In this document: positions 24,065 through 36,773 of the stretch, in pieces
Position numbering within the stretch: the stretch's first letter is position 1
Layout: each line of letters begins with the position of its first letter
NCBI RefSeq assembly: GCF_000143535.2
Contig: NC_037318.1
Coordinates: 62,001 to 126,000, forward strand
DNA length: 64,000 nucleotides
Direction of reading: 5' to 3'
From: Botrytis cinerea B05.10
Lineage: Eukaryota > Ascomycota > Leotiomycetes > Helotiales > Sclerotiniaceae
Notes under the pieces: model-generated
Told to the model about the DNA's origin: nothing
Seen by the model: only the letters and a program-made list of their open reading frames with translations
Databases searched by the model: none
Program-made: the position numbers and the translations under genes

Positions 24065-25640
24065 TTAAAAGATATATCTAAAATTCTGATTCTCCCTATC
24101 CGTCATATCTGCAAAAGCAGTATCATCCAAATCCCTCCTTCTCCTTTCCTCCTCATCTGCATCCGCAAACTCATCTCCCCGTCCCTCTCTCACCCCACTC
24201 GTCACATCGATTCCCTGCTGGAAATCCCTCTTCTCATTTTCCCTCTTCAGTAAAAACCTCAAAATTATAATCAAGACCGCTTCCGCCAGGTGCGACACAA
24301 TCATACTCCATATTCCCAATTGATATTTCGGAGCCTGGCTACTCTTATAAAAGAATGGTCCGGAAATATTCCCCACGCAAAGACCTACGAAGAGCGTCGC
24401 GTTCGTGAGAATTTTCTTTGTATGTCCCGCGGTATTTGCTGACAGCACAGAGAGTAACAATACAAAAGAGGCATTATAGGGTCCGGTTAGGTAATACATT
24501 ATGAGACGAGGAACCTGGTGAGTCTGGGGAAGAAATTGAAGTCCGAATGCGCCGGTGATGTTGGGGAGGAGAAAGATGAGGATCATGATACAGCGATTAT
24601 TGGGGGGTAAGCGATCGTTGAGGAAGACGCAGAGGAGAATGCTGAGGGCAATGAGGACGCCGTAGGGAATTTGCATGATGGTTGTTATCACTTTTGTTTG
24701 TTAGTTGTAATTCATATATTATTCATTTATGGGTATTGACAGCAGTAGAAAAAAGAACGAGGGAGAACAGAAAGGGAAACTTACAAGTTGAATATCCAAA
24801 CCCTTTGATGATCAAGGTGCCGAAATTGCTAATCCCTCCATTTGGAATATTCGCCACAAGTCCAATCAAAAAGAACAAATACGTTTTATAATCTCCCGCC
24901 CATTCTTTTACCTGTACCCATTTGAAGGTTTTATTTTCCACTCCCGTTTGGTTTTCCCTCAATCTCTCCACCGCCATGCGCTTCTCATCAATACTCAACA
25001 CCTTTGCCGTAACGGGACTATCGGGCAAGAAAAACCACAAGACAATCCCCCAAATACAGCAACATGCACCGACGATCAAAAATTCGTATTTCCACGACGC
25101 TAACGACCCGCGGATGTTCCCGATCCCGTAGCCGATGAGTCCTCCGAGTGCAATTCCCACACCGTTGGCGGAATACCAGAGGCCGATTCGGATGGGCTGT
25201 TCGCGTCGCGTGTACCACATGGATGTGATGATCATGAAGGAGGAATCACTACAGCCTTCTGCGGCACCGGACAGGGCGCGCAGAACAGCGAGCTCGGCGA
25301 AGTTGCGTGCGGCGGCTGTTGAATATTAGTAACATGAATTGTGAGTGAGAGAGCTCCCATCTCAAATGTAACGGGAAAAGAACTCTTACCCTGACACATG
25401 AGAAGAGCACCCCACATGAAGATATTAAAAGCGAGGTATTTCGCGACCGGAAACTTCTGCATCAGATAATTGGTGGGGAAGGCCCAGGCGAGCCAGCCAA
25501 AATAGAAGATACTCGAGAGCCAGGAGTATTTTGTCCCCTCGAGATGGAGATCATCTTTTATGCCAAAGATGGCGGCGTATGAAAGGGTAGTTTTGTCGAT
25601 CTGGTTTGTGTTAGCAATTGTTATTATTCTCGTTATTATG

Positions 25641-25671
<31 letters not shown>

Positions 25672-25972
25672 GAGGACGAAAAGACTAACATACGTAGTAG
25701 AACATATAGCAGACAGCCAAACACGGTAAAATGATCATATCGATTTTCTTAATCAATTTCCTCTCCTCAACAGGATCAATCGCTTGGTGCAATTGTTCCG
25801 TATCCTGAAATAAAGCAAGAGCGGTGTCGCCCTCTGGCTGTTTCCTCTGCGATGGTTTCCATGCTGGCAAGGAAGATTGCGGAGAAATGGTATCGAATTG
25901 ATGATTCCCTTGTTGGATGGAAGGATCCTCGAGATGAGTTACTTCTCCTTCTCCTTGTTTGTTTTGGTCCAT
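24065..25972 (-). CDS. MFS transporter of the allantoate permease (Dal5/ACS) family
   Basis: Predicted 548-residue plasma-membrane carrier. Exons in transcript order: 25972-25694, 25600-25390, 25315-24785 and 24690-24065. An 80-residue cytosolic N-terminus ends in EERKLIKKIDMIILPCLAVC, the usual entry to the first helix in this family. YFGWLAWAFPTNYLMQKFP marks helix 2, and RALSGAAEGCSDSSFMIITS with MWYTRREQPIR marks helices 4-5. TSGVREGRGDEF begins a hydrophilic tail. Family members import organic anions such as allantoate, nicotinate or pantothenate, often with protons; the substrate here is not readable. Joins are supported by frame and by conserved text running across each border. The first intron contains a 27-base homopolymer (A run at 25641-25667 on the plus strand). 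Confidence 0.88.
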
Positions 25973-27397
25973 GGTTCTATTCTCTCCCTATCTTGATTTC
26001 TTTTGGAGAAGAAGGAGGAGAAGAAGAAAATGGTAAAAAAATACCTCGATATGTGAATTTTCGAGACAAATTATGTAGCCGTACCAACAATTAAGTAGAA
26101 CTCAAAAGACGCGCGATAAATTAATCTTCGTCTCCACCTCATCGATATCGGCGTTGCAACTTGACAATGAGCGAGCGGTTAAACAGAGGCGAAGAAGTCG
26201 ACAGTCAGTATTGTCATTTTATATGAATTGAGTAATTCCCCATGCATTATGTGTAATACTTCGGGGCGATAAAGACACGACGCTAACATATGGAGTGTCC
26301 CCGCGGGGTATACTGAACTCCCGACTGGGGGAGAATCTCAAGACCCCAGATTTCCAACCCCGCCTTTTTCCGAGAGGAAGTTGTGAAGATTCTTGGTTGC
26401 TTGCATCATTATGCGTCAATTGGATAAATGTTTGATTATCCGTCAATCAAATTGAGGAAGGTTACGCGCGAGCTTGTAAGAGATTGGCTAGATCGGCTGG
26501 ATATCTCTAGATAGTGAAACGTTACCAGGAATTGGGCGGGCGGTAGTCAGTAATGGGAGAACGGTAGAGTGGGAGAGTGGGATGTGGGGGTACATGTGTT
26601 GTTGAAATGTGGAGTAGCGTTCATATCCCCTCGTGACCCTATGCTGGATTCCTACTTAGCCTCTACCCATGCGCGTCGGTAATGGAAGAGATTAAAAATT
26701 TCCCCTAATTTGCATGCTAGAGGAAGATGAATGAAGTAGTACATAAGACATATATGTTATTCACTAGTCATGTGTTTACTTAGACACTCAATAAAGCCGT
26801 TCAAAGAATCATCTTGCACAAGTACACGAGTTAGAGCATCCAAAAGGAACAAGAACGACTACTCAACATGCCAAATTCCTATAGAGAATAAAATTAATGA
26901 AGCTATTCTTAACTTCACGTGCCATGACGCTCCGCTGGCCCTCCGGGAGCCACTGCCGTGGAGGCAGACTAATTATAAACCGAATCTTTACTTTGTAGAA
27001 CCGCACAAGTGACAGAATCGAGAGAACTCATGAAAGCCACAAGGAAAAGATGCGACAGTGTGCAAACTCAACTTGATTTGACTTCAAAATATTCCAAATA
27101 CAAGAATAAATAACAGCGGAAATTTGGTATACGAGATGATTGTGTGTACTAAAAGCAAGCAAAGAAGCTCCATTCATAGCATCCGCTTTTGTCTATAGTT
27201 GTAACTCCATCGACCCATCCCAGGGAAGCGTAAGGAGATATCGAGAAATCTGCCCATCAATCATTACCAGCATTAAAAACTCCCATCAATCCTTGCATCC
27301 GAATTCGTTTCTTCGTTCATGACTCATAAAATCCCATCATGTCTCCCATCGTTACGGTCCAGCCTTCCAAATCCTACGAATGTCTAGATAGAGGTGT
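25973..27397. other. Spacer between the Dal5-like carrier and the small secreted protein gene
   Basis: No gene is supported. It should hold the promoter of the carrier, whose start is 25972, and the 3' region of the secreted protein gene. No repeats of note. Confidence 0.45.
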
Positions 27398-27873
27398 CTA
27401 GTTGCATCCACAACTCAAAAACCCACTAGCATGATAAAATCTTCCTCCATCCATAACACCCGTTCCAACACAAGTTCCCACACTCTGTACACCCTGCTGC
27501 GCGACTCCCAAGTCAAAAGTCTGAGTAATGTCACCGCTACAATCGGTGACTCCTTTCCAGATACTATAGGTGCAAGCTTTATCAGCCGGAAAAAGCATGA
27601 TGCCTTGAGTAAGGATATTGACGCAAGCGCCGGCGGTGATGTTTCCTGAGAAAACATTGATGCCGCATTGGGATGGAGATTGGTAACCTTGGTAGTAATC
27701 TAGTTTGGTGGAGAGGATGGAGCAGGTAGAGATTGGAGAGACAGAGGCAGGGACGGGCACTGGAGAAGCAAGGACGGCTGTGAGGAGAGTGAGGGGGAAA
27801 ATGGCCTGGAGATTGTTAATATGCATGTATTGAAGTGAGAAAAAGAAGGATGGAGACAAACTGTGAAGAGCAT
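27398..27873 (-). CDS. Small secreted protein with eight cysteines
   Basis: Preferred model: ATG at 27873, a 12-base first exon (27873-27862), a 56-base intron (27861-27806, gttt donor, ttaac branch, ctccag acceptor) and exon 27805-27398, giving 139 residues. The N-terminus is a strong signal peptide ending ...LTAVLAS. The mature part, about 120 residues, holds eight cysteines, the last two as CGC near the C-terminus, which suggests four disulfides. An unspliced start at 27826 (MHINNLQ...) is in frame and also gives a signal peptide, so the intron is not proven. I do not recognise a family. Size, secretion and cysteine content are those of candidate apoplastic effectors or of small hydrophobin-unrelated secreted proteins; function is unknown. 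Confidence 0.65.
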
Positions 27874-30409
27874 TTTGATTGGGTTTAGAGAAGGAGGTAG
27901 TTTGAGTTGGTTGTTTGTTTGGATGATAGTGTTATTGATGTTTGAGTTTGAGTCCGAGTTGTACTGTGTGGCAATTGCAATGGTGGCCGATTAAAATTGC
28001 ACTTGGATATGAAATGTAATTGTATGATGAGTGTAATCGAAAGCTCAAAGCATAAGAGCCAACACCAACATATATAGTTCTCACATCTTATCTCACCTCA
28101 TCTCACCTTCGGCCCTCAGCACCATTACCAAAACAAAATATCAAGCAACGTTGAATCAAGCATGAACTTTCGACCCACTATCTGTGAGTAATACGACATA
28201 ACATGATTATACAAGGACCTAGCCTTGTTCTTTACATACATTCTAGACGCCCCCTATACGCAACACAGTAAGATGCATGAATATGCAGTTCGTGTCTTCC
28301 CATTCTATACGATAGACTGACAGGTGAAAGCACGGGCCGATTGGAGCTCACGCTGTGAAGCACGAGAGCCTCGTATCATTAAAATATGTTCTCAACGATA
28401 TCAAGACCAGAAGGCGTTAAGAGGCGGGTTCCGAGATTGTGGTTAACTTGCACTGGCAATGACAGAATCAATTACATGATCATAATTCGTTTGAAATTTG
28501 AACATGTTTAATTGAGAGGGGTAAAGAGCAAGATGACGTAGGTATATTAGACCGAAGCCATACTATGTTGACCTCAAATTCCAGCTTGCATGTTGAACGC
28601 GGTGTGGAAATTTCCGGTCTACAATTGTCCATGGATTTTGATAAGCAATAGCGAATCAATTCCACGGGATTTGTTCGCACAGGCAATCAATTGAAGTAAT
28701 TCTGCAGATCAACATACCATGTTGAAGATTATCTTCAGCCCATGGACTCGGATTTGCGTAGCTGTGTCTCATTGATCCCTGGCAACATACCTCGTATTGA
28801 GTAAGGTATTTGACAGCATGGAAAAGTCTTTTCACATTTGATTATCTCATCATCGAACACTATCCGATAGGTTATTGGGATCGTATTGATGGACCTGCAT
28901 ACGTATAATGCTAGGAACTGAAAATGAAACGTAAGTGCATCTCAATCATACTCAATAAGTGTTCTGCAAATCCTGAAATATGATGTGTGTCCGACTTTGT
29001 TGTTCTAGAGCATAGCCTATCTACAATAGTGATAATAATGAATGCATGATAATAATGTGAAGGTGTGAAGGTGTGAGGGGTCTGTAAACGTGGCTGATGA
29101 TGACTGACTTAAGCGAATGTATCCTACCGGACTTTCAACACCGACCGACCTCGAGGTTACACCGTAAAACGTCCCGCGAAACGTTCGGATCTACAAGCTC
29201 CAGGATCCCCGTTCCGTAAGCGTTGAAGAAATACGAATAAACATATAAATAGAAGCAATCGGGAATGTCCCGTATTTACGAATAAATTCTTGAGAATCGA
29301 GAATGTTAGGAATACTTTCGTAACGTTGCTTGCGAGAACAATTCGTAAAGATAAATAGATAGTGCAGTAGGATGATAAAAATTCCAATGAGTGATAAGAG
29401 GAATAAACATTTCCATGTCGCTCAAAAACATCGTGTGTGTTCTTTGACATAATAGTAGATGGCGATAAAAATAGTTGATAGGGCTATTCAACTTGTTGAT
29501 TGATACAATAGTCTGCGCCGAGACTTTAGCTGCAGGAAGTTTTCCTATCGCGGTACGGGCCGTGCATTGCATCGCATATGGAATTGTTGAATCAATTGAT
29601 ATGTAATGTGTGGCAGACCACTCGGTCATATAAAACCGCCGAAATCAATATTGAAAATGAAAGATTTCAGAAAGATATCGTGTTGTTGTGTTGCCATGAA
29701 GACGTGGGATGATTGTTAAGCGACACAGACATCTCTGCATCTGAAGTGGGATATAGAATCCTCTCTTAGCTTGGAAGTCAAGATTCAAACATAAATATTT
29801 CAGCTCGTATGGTTCGTCAACGCAAGCAGCTAGAATAATAAACGACGAGAATGTTATCAGTGACGGTTGAAGTGTACCGGAATGAGTGCAGGGAACTGTG
29901 TTACCATGGTATTTGGTATCATGCTAGGAAGTTGTTACACCCTTCAAAACGCCACTCATAACACTTGATAGAAATTCAACTTACTTCTAGAATCCTTTTT
30001 GTCCGTGCGAAATATGAAGAATGAGATCAGACTTGCATAACATCATGTTGTGTGGGTGTTCAGTCATCGAGATTAGCAAACTAGATGTGAACTTCGATAG
30101 GAAGGTCTCCGAAAATAATCCAATGTATTAAGCGAATCCATTTGGATAATTCAGATGGCTGAATGTTGCAATGATTTGACTGTTTTGAAAATCCCCGTTG
30201 TTTAAATGGTCTTAATATCCCAGACGATCGGAATTCAGGAATAAAATGATTTTCAGCATCGGAATATAATCCAGACTATTGGAAACCCTGCATTATTCTG
30301 CATATTGTTGAACATTGAAAATGAATATATTGCATCGTGTCTCTGTAGTGATATCACTATGAACGCCAAACTCTTCGAAAAAATACATACTTCCAATCTT
30401 CGCGAACAA
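27874..30409. other. 2.5 kb gene-poor spacer
   Basis: No gene seen. Immediately above 27873 is the promoter of the secreted protein gene. Small direct repeats (gtgaaggt, near 29060-29080) occur. Frames such as 29157-29450 minus show no domain. The right end should be the 3' region of the RING gene. Confidence 0.45.
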
Positions 30410-32739
30410 TCATGCAGCTCTTCTAGCTGTTGTACTCATTAATGTAATTTTCTTGCCCTTTTTCTTCTTCCCTTGAGGTGGTGGTGGAGGTGTAGCACTT
30501 GAACTACTTTCTCCGTTCAAGGACGCCGCCTGAATTTGAGCAATCAATGCATCATTCTCTGCTTGAAGCTCTTGTTCCCAACCCGGTAGCCAACCATCAT
30601 CCGCATTACCATTGTACTGGGGATGAAGATCAGGCGAAGATGGTGTTACTAATGTTGTTCCCCAAACAGTTCTTGGCGCAGGAGGGCTCGTAGATGGTGA
30701 GGCTAATGCTCCGAAAGAAGAGCCTTGACGTGAAGTCCAAGGAGGAGATGCATCAACCGGGTCAACAGATGTTGATGTGAGCTCGGCGTAATCGATATCG
30801 GAATAGTTCGCTGGGGATATTTCGGGTTGCTTCTGCCTAGCCGTGGCCCAACGTGCATTATCTTCTGCCTTTTCAGCACGCTGCCTATCTTTCTCCTCTC
30901 GAACTTCCTTGTCTCTATTACGTTTTCTTCGTCGCTCAATATCCTCTTTGAATTGATTCAAGATCTCCGGTTGAACAACATCAGTCCAATTGCACTCTAA
31001 AAATCCTACTTCGCAACCAAAGGGCAAATGAGCTAAGTATTTGGTTCTTTTTCTCAATTCATCATCCATCACATGAGTGGATACACGCTCGACGCGAGGA
31101 AGTAATGTTGAAGGAAATGAGGCAAAACTTCCAAAAGCCGATTTGAGAATTCTGATATCGAGAGGAGCGAGATAATAATGAAGAAGAGCTTGATAAAACA
31201 GGTATGGGGCGTCTGAATGTCTCTCGTTTGATTGGGAATTCTTTGAGCGTAGTGGCCTGTCATTTTGTTGCGTGCTCCCTAGGTGGGATTGTGAAGGATC
31301 TGAGATCGGAACAGGATGGGACGAAGGTAGTGGTGGAGTAACTGTCGAATCTAATTGGAAAGGGACAGCCGATGGAGATAGCGTTGAGCTTTGTTGGACA
31401 TAGTACATCTCTGGAGAATTTTCATCGACAGTATTGAACTGTATGGGTTGCCTTTTGGGCTTCTTCTCGGTCGGCTGATTTGGTGGAGGTGGTGGCCCAC
31501 CAATACCTTTTACTTTCTCCTTCGCATCGTTTACAGAATTGACCGCTTTCCGAGTCCACTCGGGTTCTTCCCCAAACATCAATTCATCCTCATTCTCTTG
31601 TTGTTTCAATGCTTCGATTTCCAATCCAAATTGTTCCATCATATATTCCTCACTTCCTTTCATGATTCGAGCATAATCCGTAACCTCGGCAGCGAAATAC
31701 CATGGGATGTCTTCCGATTTATCGAGTACATCCGCACCATCTCTTGGCAGTGCCAAAGTGCTTCCAGGTTGTCGCATAACTAATCGTAATACAACATCTT
31801 CTCCTTCACGCGGGGCAGGCCCTTCTTGTCCAATATACCATCTAACGGGTCTCGTTTCTGAGCTATAGATAGTATCCCAACAGATTGGACATGCCTTCCA
31901 TCGAGCCTTTTTCTCTGGTAGAGGGTTTGTGTCATCGGTCGAGTGCATGTAGCGAATAAGACATGGCAAACAAAAAATATGTCCGCATTTCGCCATGCGA
32001 GGGGCTACAGGGTGCGAGAGACATATTGGACATGATGTGTCTTGTGATTCGGCGGATGCGAGAATTTGAAGAACATCATTCCAGTCCAGAGGCTGATCTG
32101 CGAACAGAGCTTGCTGCTTGTAATCTCCATTTGGCCTGACTATAAATCGGTAGTTTGCGTGAATATACCTCGCTTTATCACTAGAATGATGACCAGATCC
32201 AATTCCATATATATTCCCACGTCTTGTCCCTCTTGCGATCGTGTTTCGATAATCCTGTGGCCTGGGGGGAAGAGCAAAACTCATAAGATGTGTAATTGAT
32301 GTTTGTCCCCTTCGACTATTGGCATTTCTCATAGCCGCCTAGCAGTATTAGCACTACTGATTGTCTGTGAACTAGTTATGAAAGTGAAATATCCTAATCG
32401 TCTGCAATGAACTGATCTTTTGTATTGCACTAATTGCTTGCAATATGCCTGTGGGACAGGGATGCAAATGATGGGAACGTGAAGAAATGTACAACTTACG
32501 GATTCCGCCATAGCATCCTCATCCGCGAGCCTGGGTTTCTTGGAATTTCTATGTTGTTTTCGTTGACTTTGATTGTTTCTAGCAGCCGCAGATACGCCAC
32601 CGGATTGACTACCAGAGCGCCGTGTATTTGACTCGAAACTTGGAGATATGATTTGACTCTGCTGTTGTTGAGTAGGATTGTGCGCGGTATTGAGAGATTT
32701 TCCACCAGGCGATGACGCGCTTTGCTGAACGGGGTTCAT
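30410..32739 (-). CDS. RING finger E3 ubiquitin ligase, RNF10/Mag2 type
   Basis: Predicted 722-residue protein from exons 32739-32500 and 32338-30410. The first 80 residues are Gln/Ser-rich and basic. PRPQDYRNTIARGTRRG and KARYIHANYRFIVRP are typical of the RNF10/Mag2 family and lie just before the RING, as does DWNDVLQI. The RING (residues about 183-233) is C3HC4: CPICL, then KCGHIFCLPCL and finally CPIC. SEDIPWYFAAEVTDYARI is followed by charged and proline-rich regions and a lysine-rich C-terminus. Family knowledge: human RNF10 and yeast Mag2 ubiquitinate small-subunit ribosomal proteins (uS3, uS5) when initiation stalls or 18S rRNA is defective. It is therefore expected to act on ribosomes in the cytosol. 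It is divergent from a Ubp3/USP10-type deubiquitinase 1.24 kb away. Confidence 0.9.
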
Positions 32740-33979
32740 AGTTCAAAGTCTTTAAAATATAGAGACTTCTCAATGTTCCAATCCAGGCTTGATAATCAAA
32801 TGGACTCTCAGGCCGGGAGTTTGATTGGGCGTGTAAAGAGGGAAGTATCAGATGATATGATATGTCCTATGGCGACGTCTGGTTGCTTGACAGAGTTGTT
32901 GCACTTTTCAATGTTCTCGATCAGACCCGATTTGATAATCGTCGGTCCCTCGGATAAGACAATCAATCGCTCTTGATATATATGCGTGTGTAGCTATGGC
33001 TGAAAGTATGAAATACAAAGCTAAGGAGGAACGATTGAACACAAAGAATGAGATGGTAAAGATGGGTATGCTAATAGAATAAAGTAACTGTACTATGAAA
33101 CGCAAAACGATGCAGATGGTTGACTTGGGAGGAGATTTCAGGCGCCACAAGGACGTTGTTGCCAGAGGACGGGAAGAGTCACTCCAGATCACCACTGTAT
33201 GGCTTTATGAGGATGAGGGGCGATATGAAAGTTCACCAGTGGTTCGCTCCCTCAATGTTATCGGTAATCTTATAGGGAAAACGTTAGAGACATAAGACGT
33301 AATCGGATCGTTCGTCATACCTGCCAGTGCCTCCGAGCCCACCTGGTAGCTATGGGACTGTTGGGACCATGAAGAAGATGGCAGATGGACGAAGATATAT
33401 TTGCACTCGATTCACAGTATTGCATTAGCCAGGGACATTCTTAGATGCCGCGTCCATGTGCGCTTCCACCTCATATGCAACGGCGAATGCTTTACTTCTT
33501 ATCGATATGCTTCTAGCCAGGACACCAGGGGAGCCAGTTTAATTGTTCTAGGTCAAGAGTACATATCGCACAGCACGGCACGAGCACCCTCCGCATAGCT
33601 TTTTGGGGGCAAAAAGTCTTGGCAAGGCTTTCACTTTTTTGGCTCAGTCATCTTCTTTTTTGATCTCCATAATTTTGGAGGACTTCGGAAATCTACCTGC
33701 CCCAAAGCCAACATTATAACCCAACAACATATATTCCATAATAGTCATATCCAGAGCTCTATTTGTGCAGATTTATCTTGGAAGCTGCTGCCATCGCGCG
33801 CGTTTTAAATATAGAGATACCTTCTCTTTTTGTTAATGCGCTAGCACTTTGGAGAACATACTCAAGAGAGCTCCCCCCATCTAACGAAGAGCCAATATCA
33901 ATTTCGCGCGACAGCTCCTGCCAAACCAAACCATCCTGGACAAGGTAGGTTTGGAAAGAACAAACTCTAGCAAGCCGGC
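32740..33979. promoter_or_regulatory. Shared divergent promoter region of the RNF10-type and Ubp3-type genes
   Basis: The 1.24 kb between the two start codons must carry both promoters. No gene lies in it. A gtaggt...ctctag pair just before the ATG at 33980 (about 33944-33972) could be a 5' leader intron of the deubiquitinase gene. No specific factor site is claimed. Confidence 0.5.
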
Positions 33980-36773
33980 ATGATGAACGGTCGTCATCTG
34001 CCGGCAGGGCAAGGTATGCAACAAGACCTGGGAAGAAGGAGACCTTATGGTCATCAAGCTCAACCATATCCACCGGCGGCACCTCTGTACAATGCGTACA
34101 TGCACCCGTACAACGCGAATTATTACCATCCTCAACCATTGCCTCCTCAGTATTACAATAATGGCTTGACTCAACAATATAACCCATATCAACACTATGG
34201 TCGTTCGCCTCCGCCAATGATGACGCATTATACTCACCCACCTCCACCTCCACTTCAACCCCAAGCACCACCTTTCGTTCGACCTCAGCCATCTCCTGCT
34301 ATTGCTGCTTCTCACCCACCAGTAATTGCGTCCTCTTACCAGCCAGCTCCTGCGCCTCCACTGCCTCAAACTCCCTCGAGCTTCTCAACCCAATCGTCCA
34401 ACACCCTTTCTGCAGGACCTCTCACGCCTCCAACTCCACAAATACAGCCTGTTGCTCAGTCTCCGCCTCCAGCTCCCAAACACTATATACCTTTTCAGGC
34501 ACCTGTATGTTACACTCTTAAAACACATTACTCAATTGCTGATATCAAACTAGTTGCCTTGGATATCCCCCAACACTACTGCACCCTGGCCGACCAGACG
34601 GCGCCGGAAAAGGAAGCAGAGTCCAGAGTTGTCTATGAATCCCGTGGAGCTTCCAAGTCTAGACAAGGATGTTGATACTGAGTCGAAGAAGGGCGTAGAG
34701 ATGTCGGAGCCATCGTCAGAGCCAAAGCCGAGCCCTGAAGAAGCTTCAGAGCCTACACCTGAAACACCTACTACTACTCAAGGTCCATCAGAAGACACTG
34801 AATCTACAGTCCCAACTACTCCATCTTCTACAAAACCTTCGTCTCTACTTGCAGGTGGAGAAGTAACTCCCGTAGCTACAAAATCCCAGCGAGCTACTGT
34901 GCCTGCAGTCCCCGCCATCCCTGCCATACGTGCCATTCCAAAGTCTCAACCCAAAAGCATGCCATCGACAAATTCTCAAAATACCAATGGTGAAGTTGTA
35001 GCTGAGGCAGAATTGACCAAGTCTGAAGTGACTAATGAGAATGAAGCCAATGACCCTACTACTGAGGAAGTTGAGGCAACACCTCCCCCTCCCAAAGCGT
35101 GGGCTACACCAAGAGCTTGGACTGGTCTCTTTGGTTCATCTGGCGCTCCTACCGCTCCTACCACTGTCAATGGTGGACAGAATGGATCCTCTGAGATTGG
35201 CAAAAGTAATTCGGAATCACTAGCTGAAGCATTGCGCTCATTCAAGGCCGAAGCCAAGGACTCCAAAATATCATTTCTTGAGCCTCGAGGTCTAGTGAAC
35301 ACTGGTAACATGTGCTATATGAATTCTGTTTTACAAGTTCTCGTTTTCTGTACCCCTTTCTATGACTTTCTTGATCAAGTCAGCAAGAAAGCAGCGCATA
35401 GCTTCAAAAGTCAAACACCTTTAATTGATGCAATGTAAGTACGAACAATGAATTTCGTGTAATTGCTACTAACATCTTACAAGGATTATGTTTATGCGGG
35501 AGTTTTCAGTTATTGATTCTGCAAAATCAGTTGAGCAACTCAAAATGAGACTTAAAGATGGGGAACTTGAGCAATATGGAGATTCTTTCACGCCGGATTT
35601 CGTCTACGATGTTATGCGACGTTTACCGAGATTTGTCACAATGCAGGTTAGTTTAAATGTATTATTTGAGTTTGTATTTACTAATATATGCCATAGAGGG
35701 GACACCAACAAGACGCGGAAGAATTCCTTGGCTTTTTGCTTGAAGGGCTTCATGATGAATGTGTACATGTCATGAAGTCAAGTGAATCGAGTAAAAATTC
35801 GGCTGATACCACACCCATGAACGTACCTTCGTCTCCTATCAGCGATACTGCGAGTCGACGTGGGTCTGTTGATGATGTATGGCAACAGGTTGGACCTAAA
35901 CAAAAAGCTGCCATTACAAGATCTTCTGGAACTATACTTACTGGCTCTCCAGTCACTAAAATCTTTGGTGGTAGCTTGAGATCCGAATTGCGTGTACCAG
36001 GCTTGAAAGATTCCATTACTCTTGAGCCATATCAGCCACTCCAACTGGATATCGGTTCCCCGGATATTCATAACATCGTTGATGCCTTGAGAGGCCTGAC
36101 ACATTCAGAGGTCCTTCATGGCGATTTCAAGTCTCCAAAGGGTCCCAACGTAACCGCGACAAAGCAAGTATTCATCGAGACGGTACCCCCTGTACTCATC
36201 TTGCACTTGAAGCGTTTCCAATACGACAACACCGGCGGCACACAAAAGATTTGGAAGAAGGTTGAGTATCCTTTGGAACTCGAATTACCAAAGGAAGTCT
36301 TTCCAAGAACTAGGCGTAGTGTTTTTGCCCATGATGGCTATCCAAAGTATCGCCTGATTGGCGTTGTCTATCACCACGGTAAGAATGCCAGCGGTGGACA
36401 CTATACTGTAGACGTTAGGAGACAAGATGGGAAGGAGTGGATCAGACTTGACGATACTGTTATTAAGCGTGTAAGGAGTGAAGATGTAGCTGAAGGAGGA
36501 AGTGAAGAAGATCCAAAAGTTTTGGCTGCTGCTTTAGAGGCCCACAAGAAGGATAGTTCATCGTCGGGAAACATCTTTGCCTCAATCGGAGAAGAAAATG
36601 GAGAAGCTGAGGAGGACGGATGGAAACAAGCCAGTGGATCTGGAAAGAAATGGTCAAGTGTAGTAAATGGCGCTTCCACACCAAAGTCCAAACCTGCCAC
36701 TGGATATGCGGCTGGTAAATCCTCACTTATGGATAACAAGGTCGCATATCTCTTGTTTTATCAAAAAGTATGA
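33980..36773 (+). CDS. Ubiquitin carboxyl-terminal hydrolase, Ubp3/USP10 type
   Basis: Predicted 881-residue cysteine protease from exons 33980-34504, 34554-35434, 35484-35646 and 35697-36773. The N-terminal 170 residues are Pro/Gln/Tyr-rich and disordered. LPWISPNTTAPWPTRRRRKR, created at the first splice junction, is a motif before the catalytic region in fungal Ubp3 proteins. A long acidic, Ser/Thr/Pro-rich segment follows. The USP domain starts at about residue 418: cysteine box GLVNTGNMCYMNSVLQVL (nucleophile Cys429), QRGHQQDAEEFLGFLL, and histidine box YRLIGVVYHHGKNASGGHYT (His758) with WIRLDDT. The last part of the domain carries an acidic insertion and ends KVAYLLFYQKV. Ubp3, with Bre5, and USP10, with G3BP, deubiquitinate 40S ribosomal proteins and trafficking factors. 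A Bre5/G3BP partner gene is not in the window. Confidence 0.92.
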
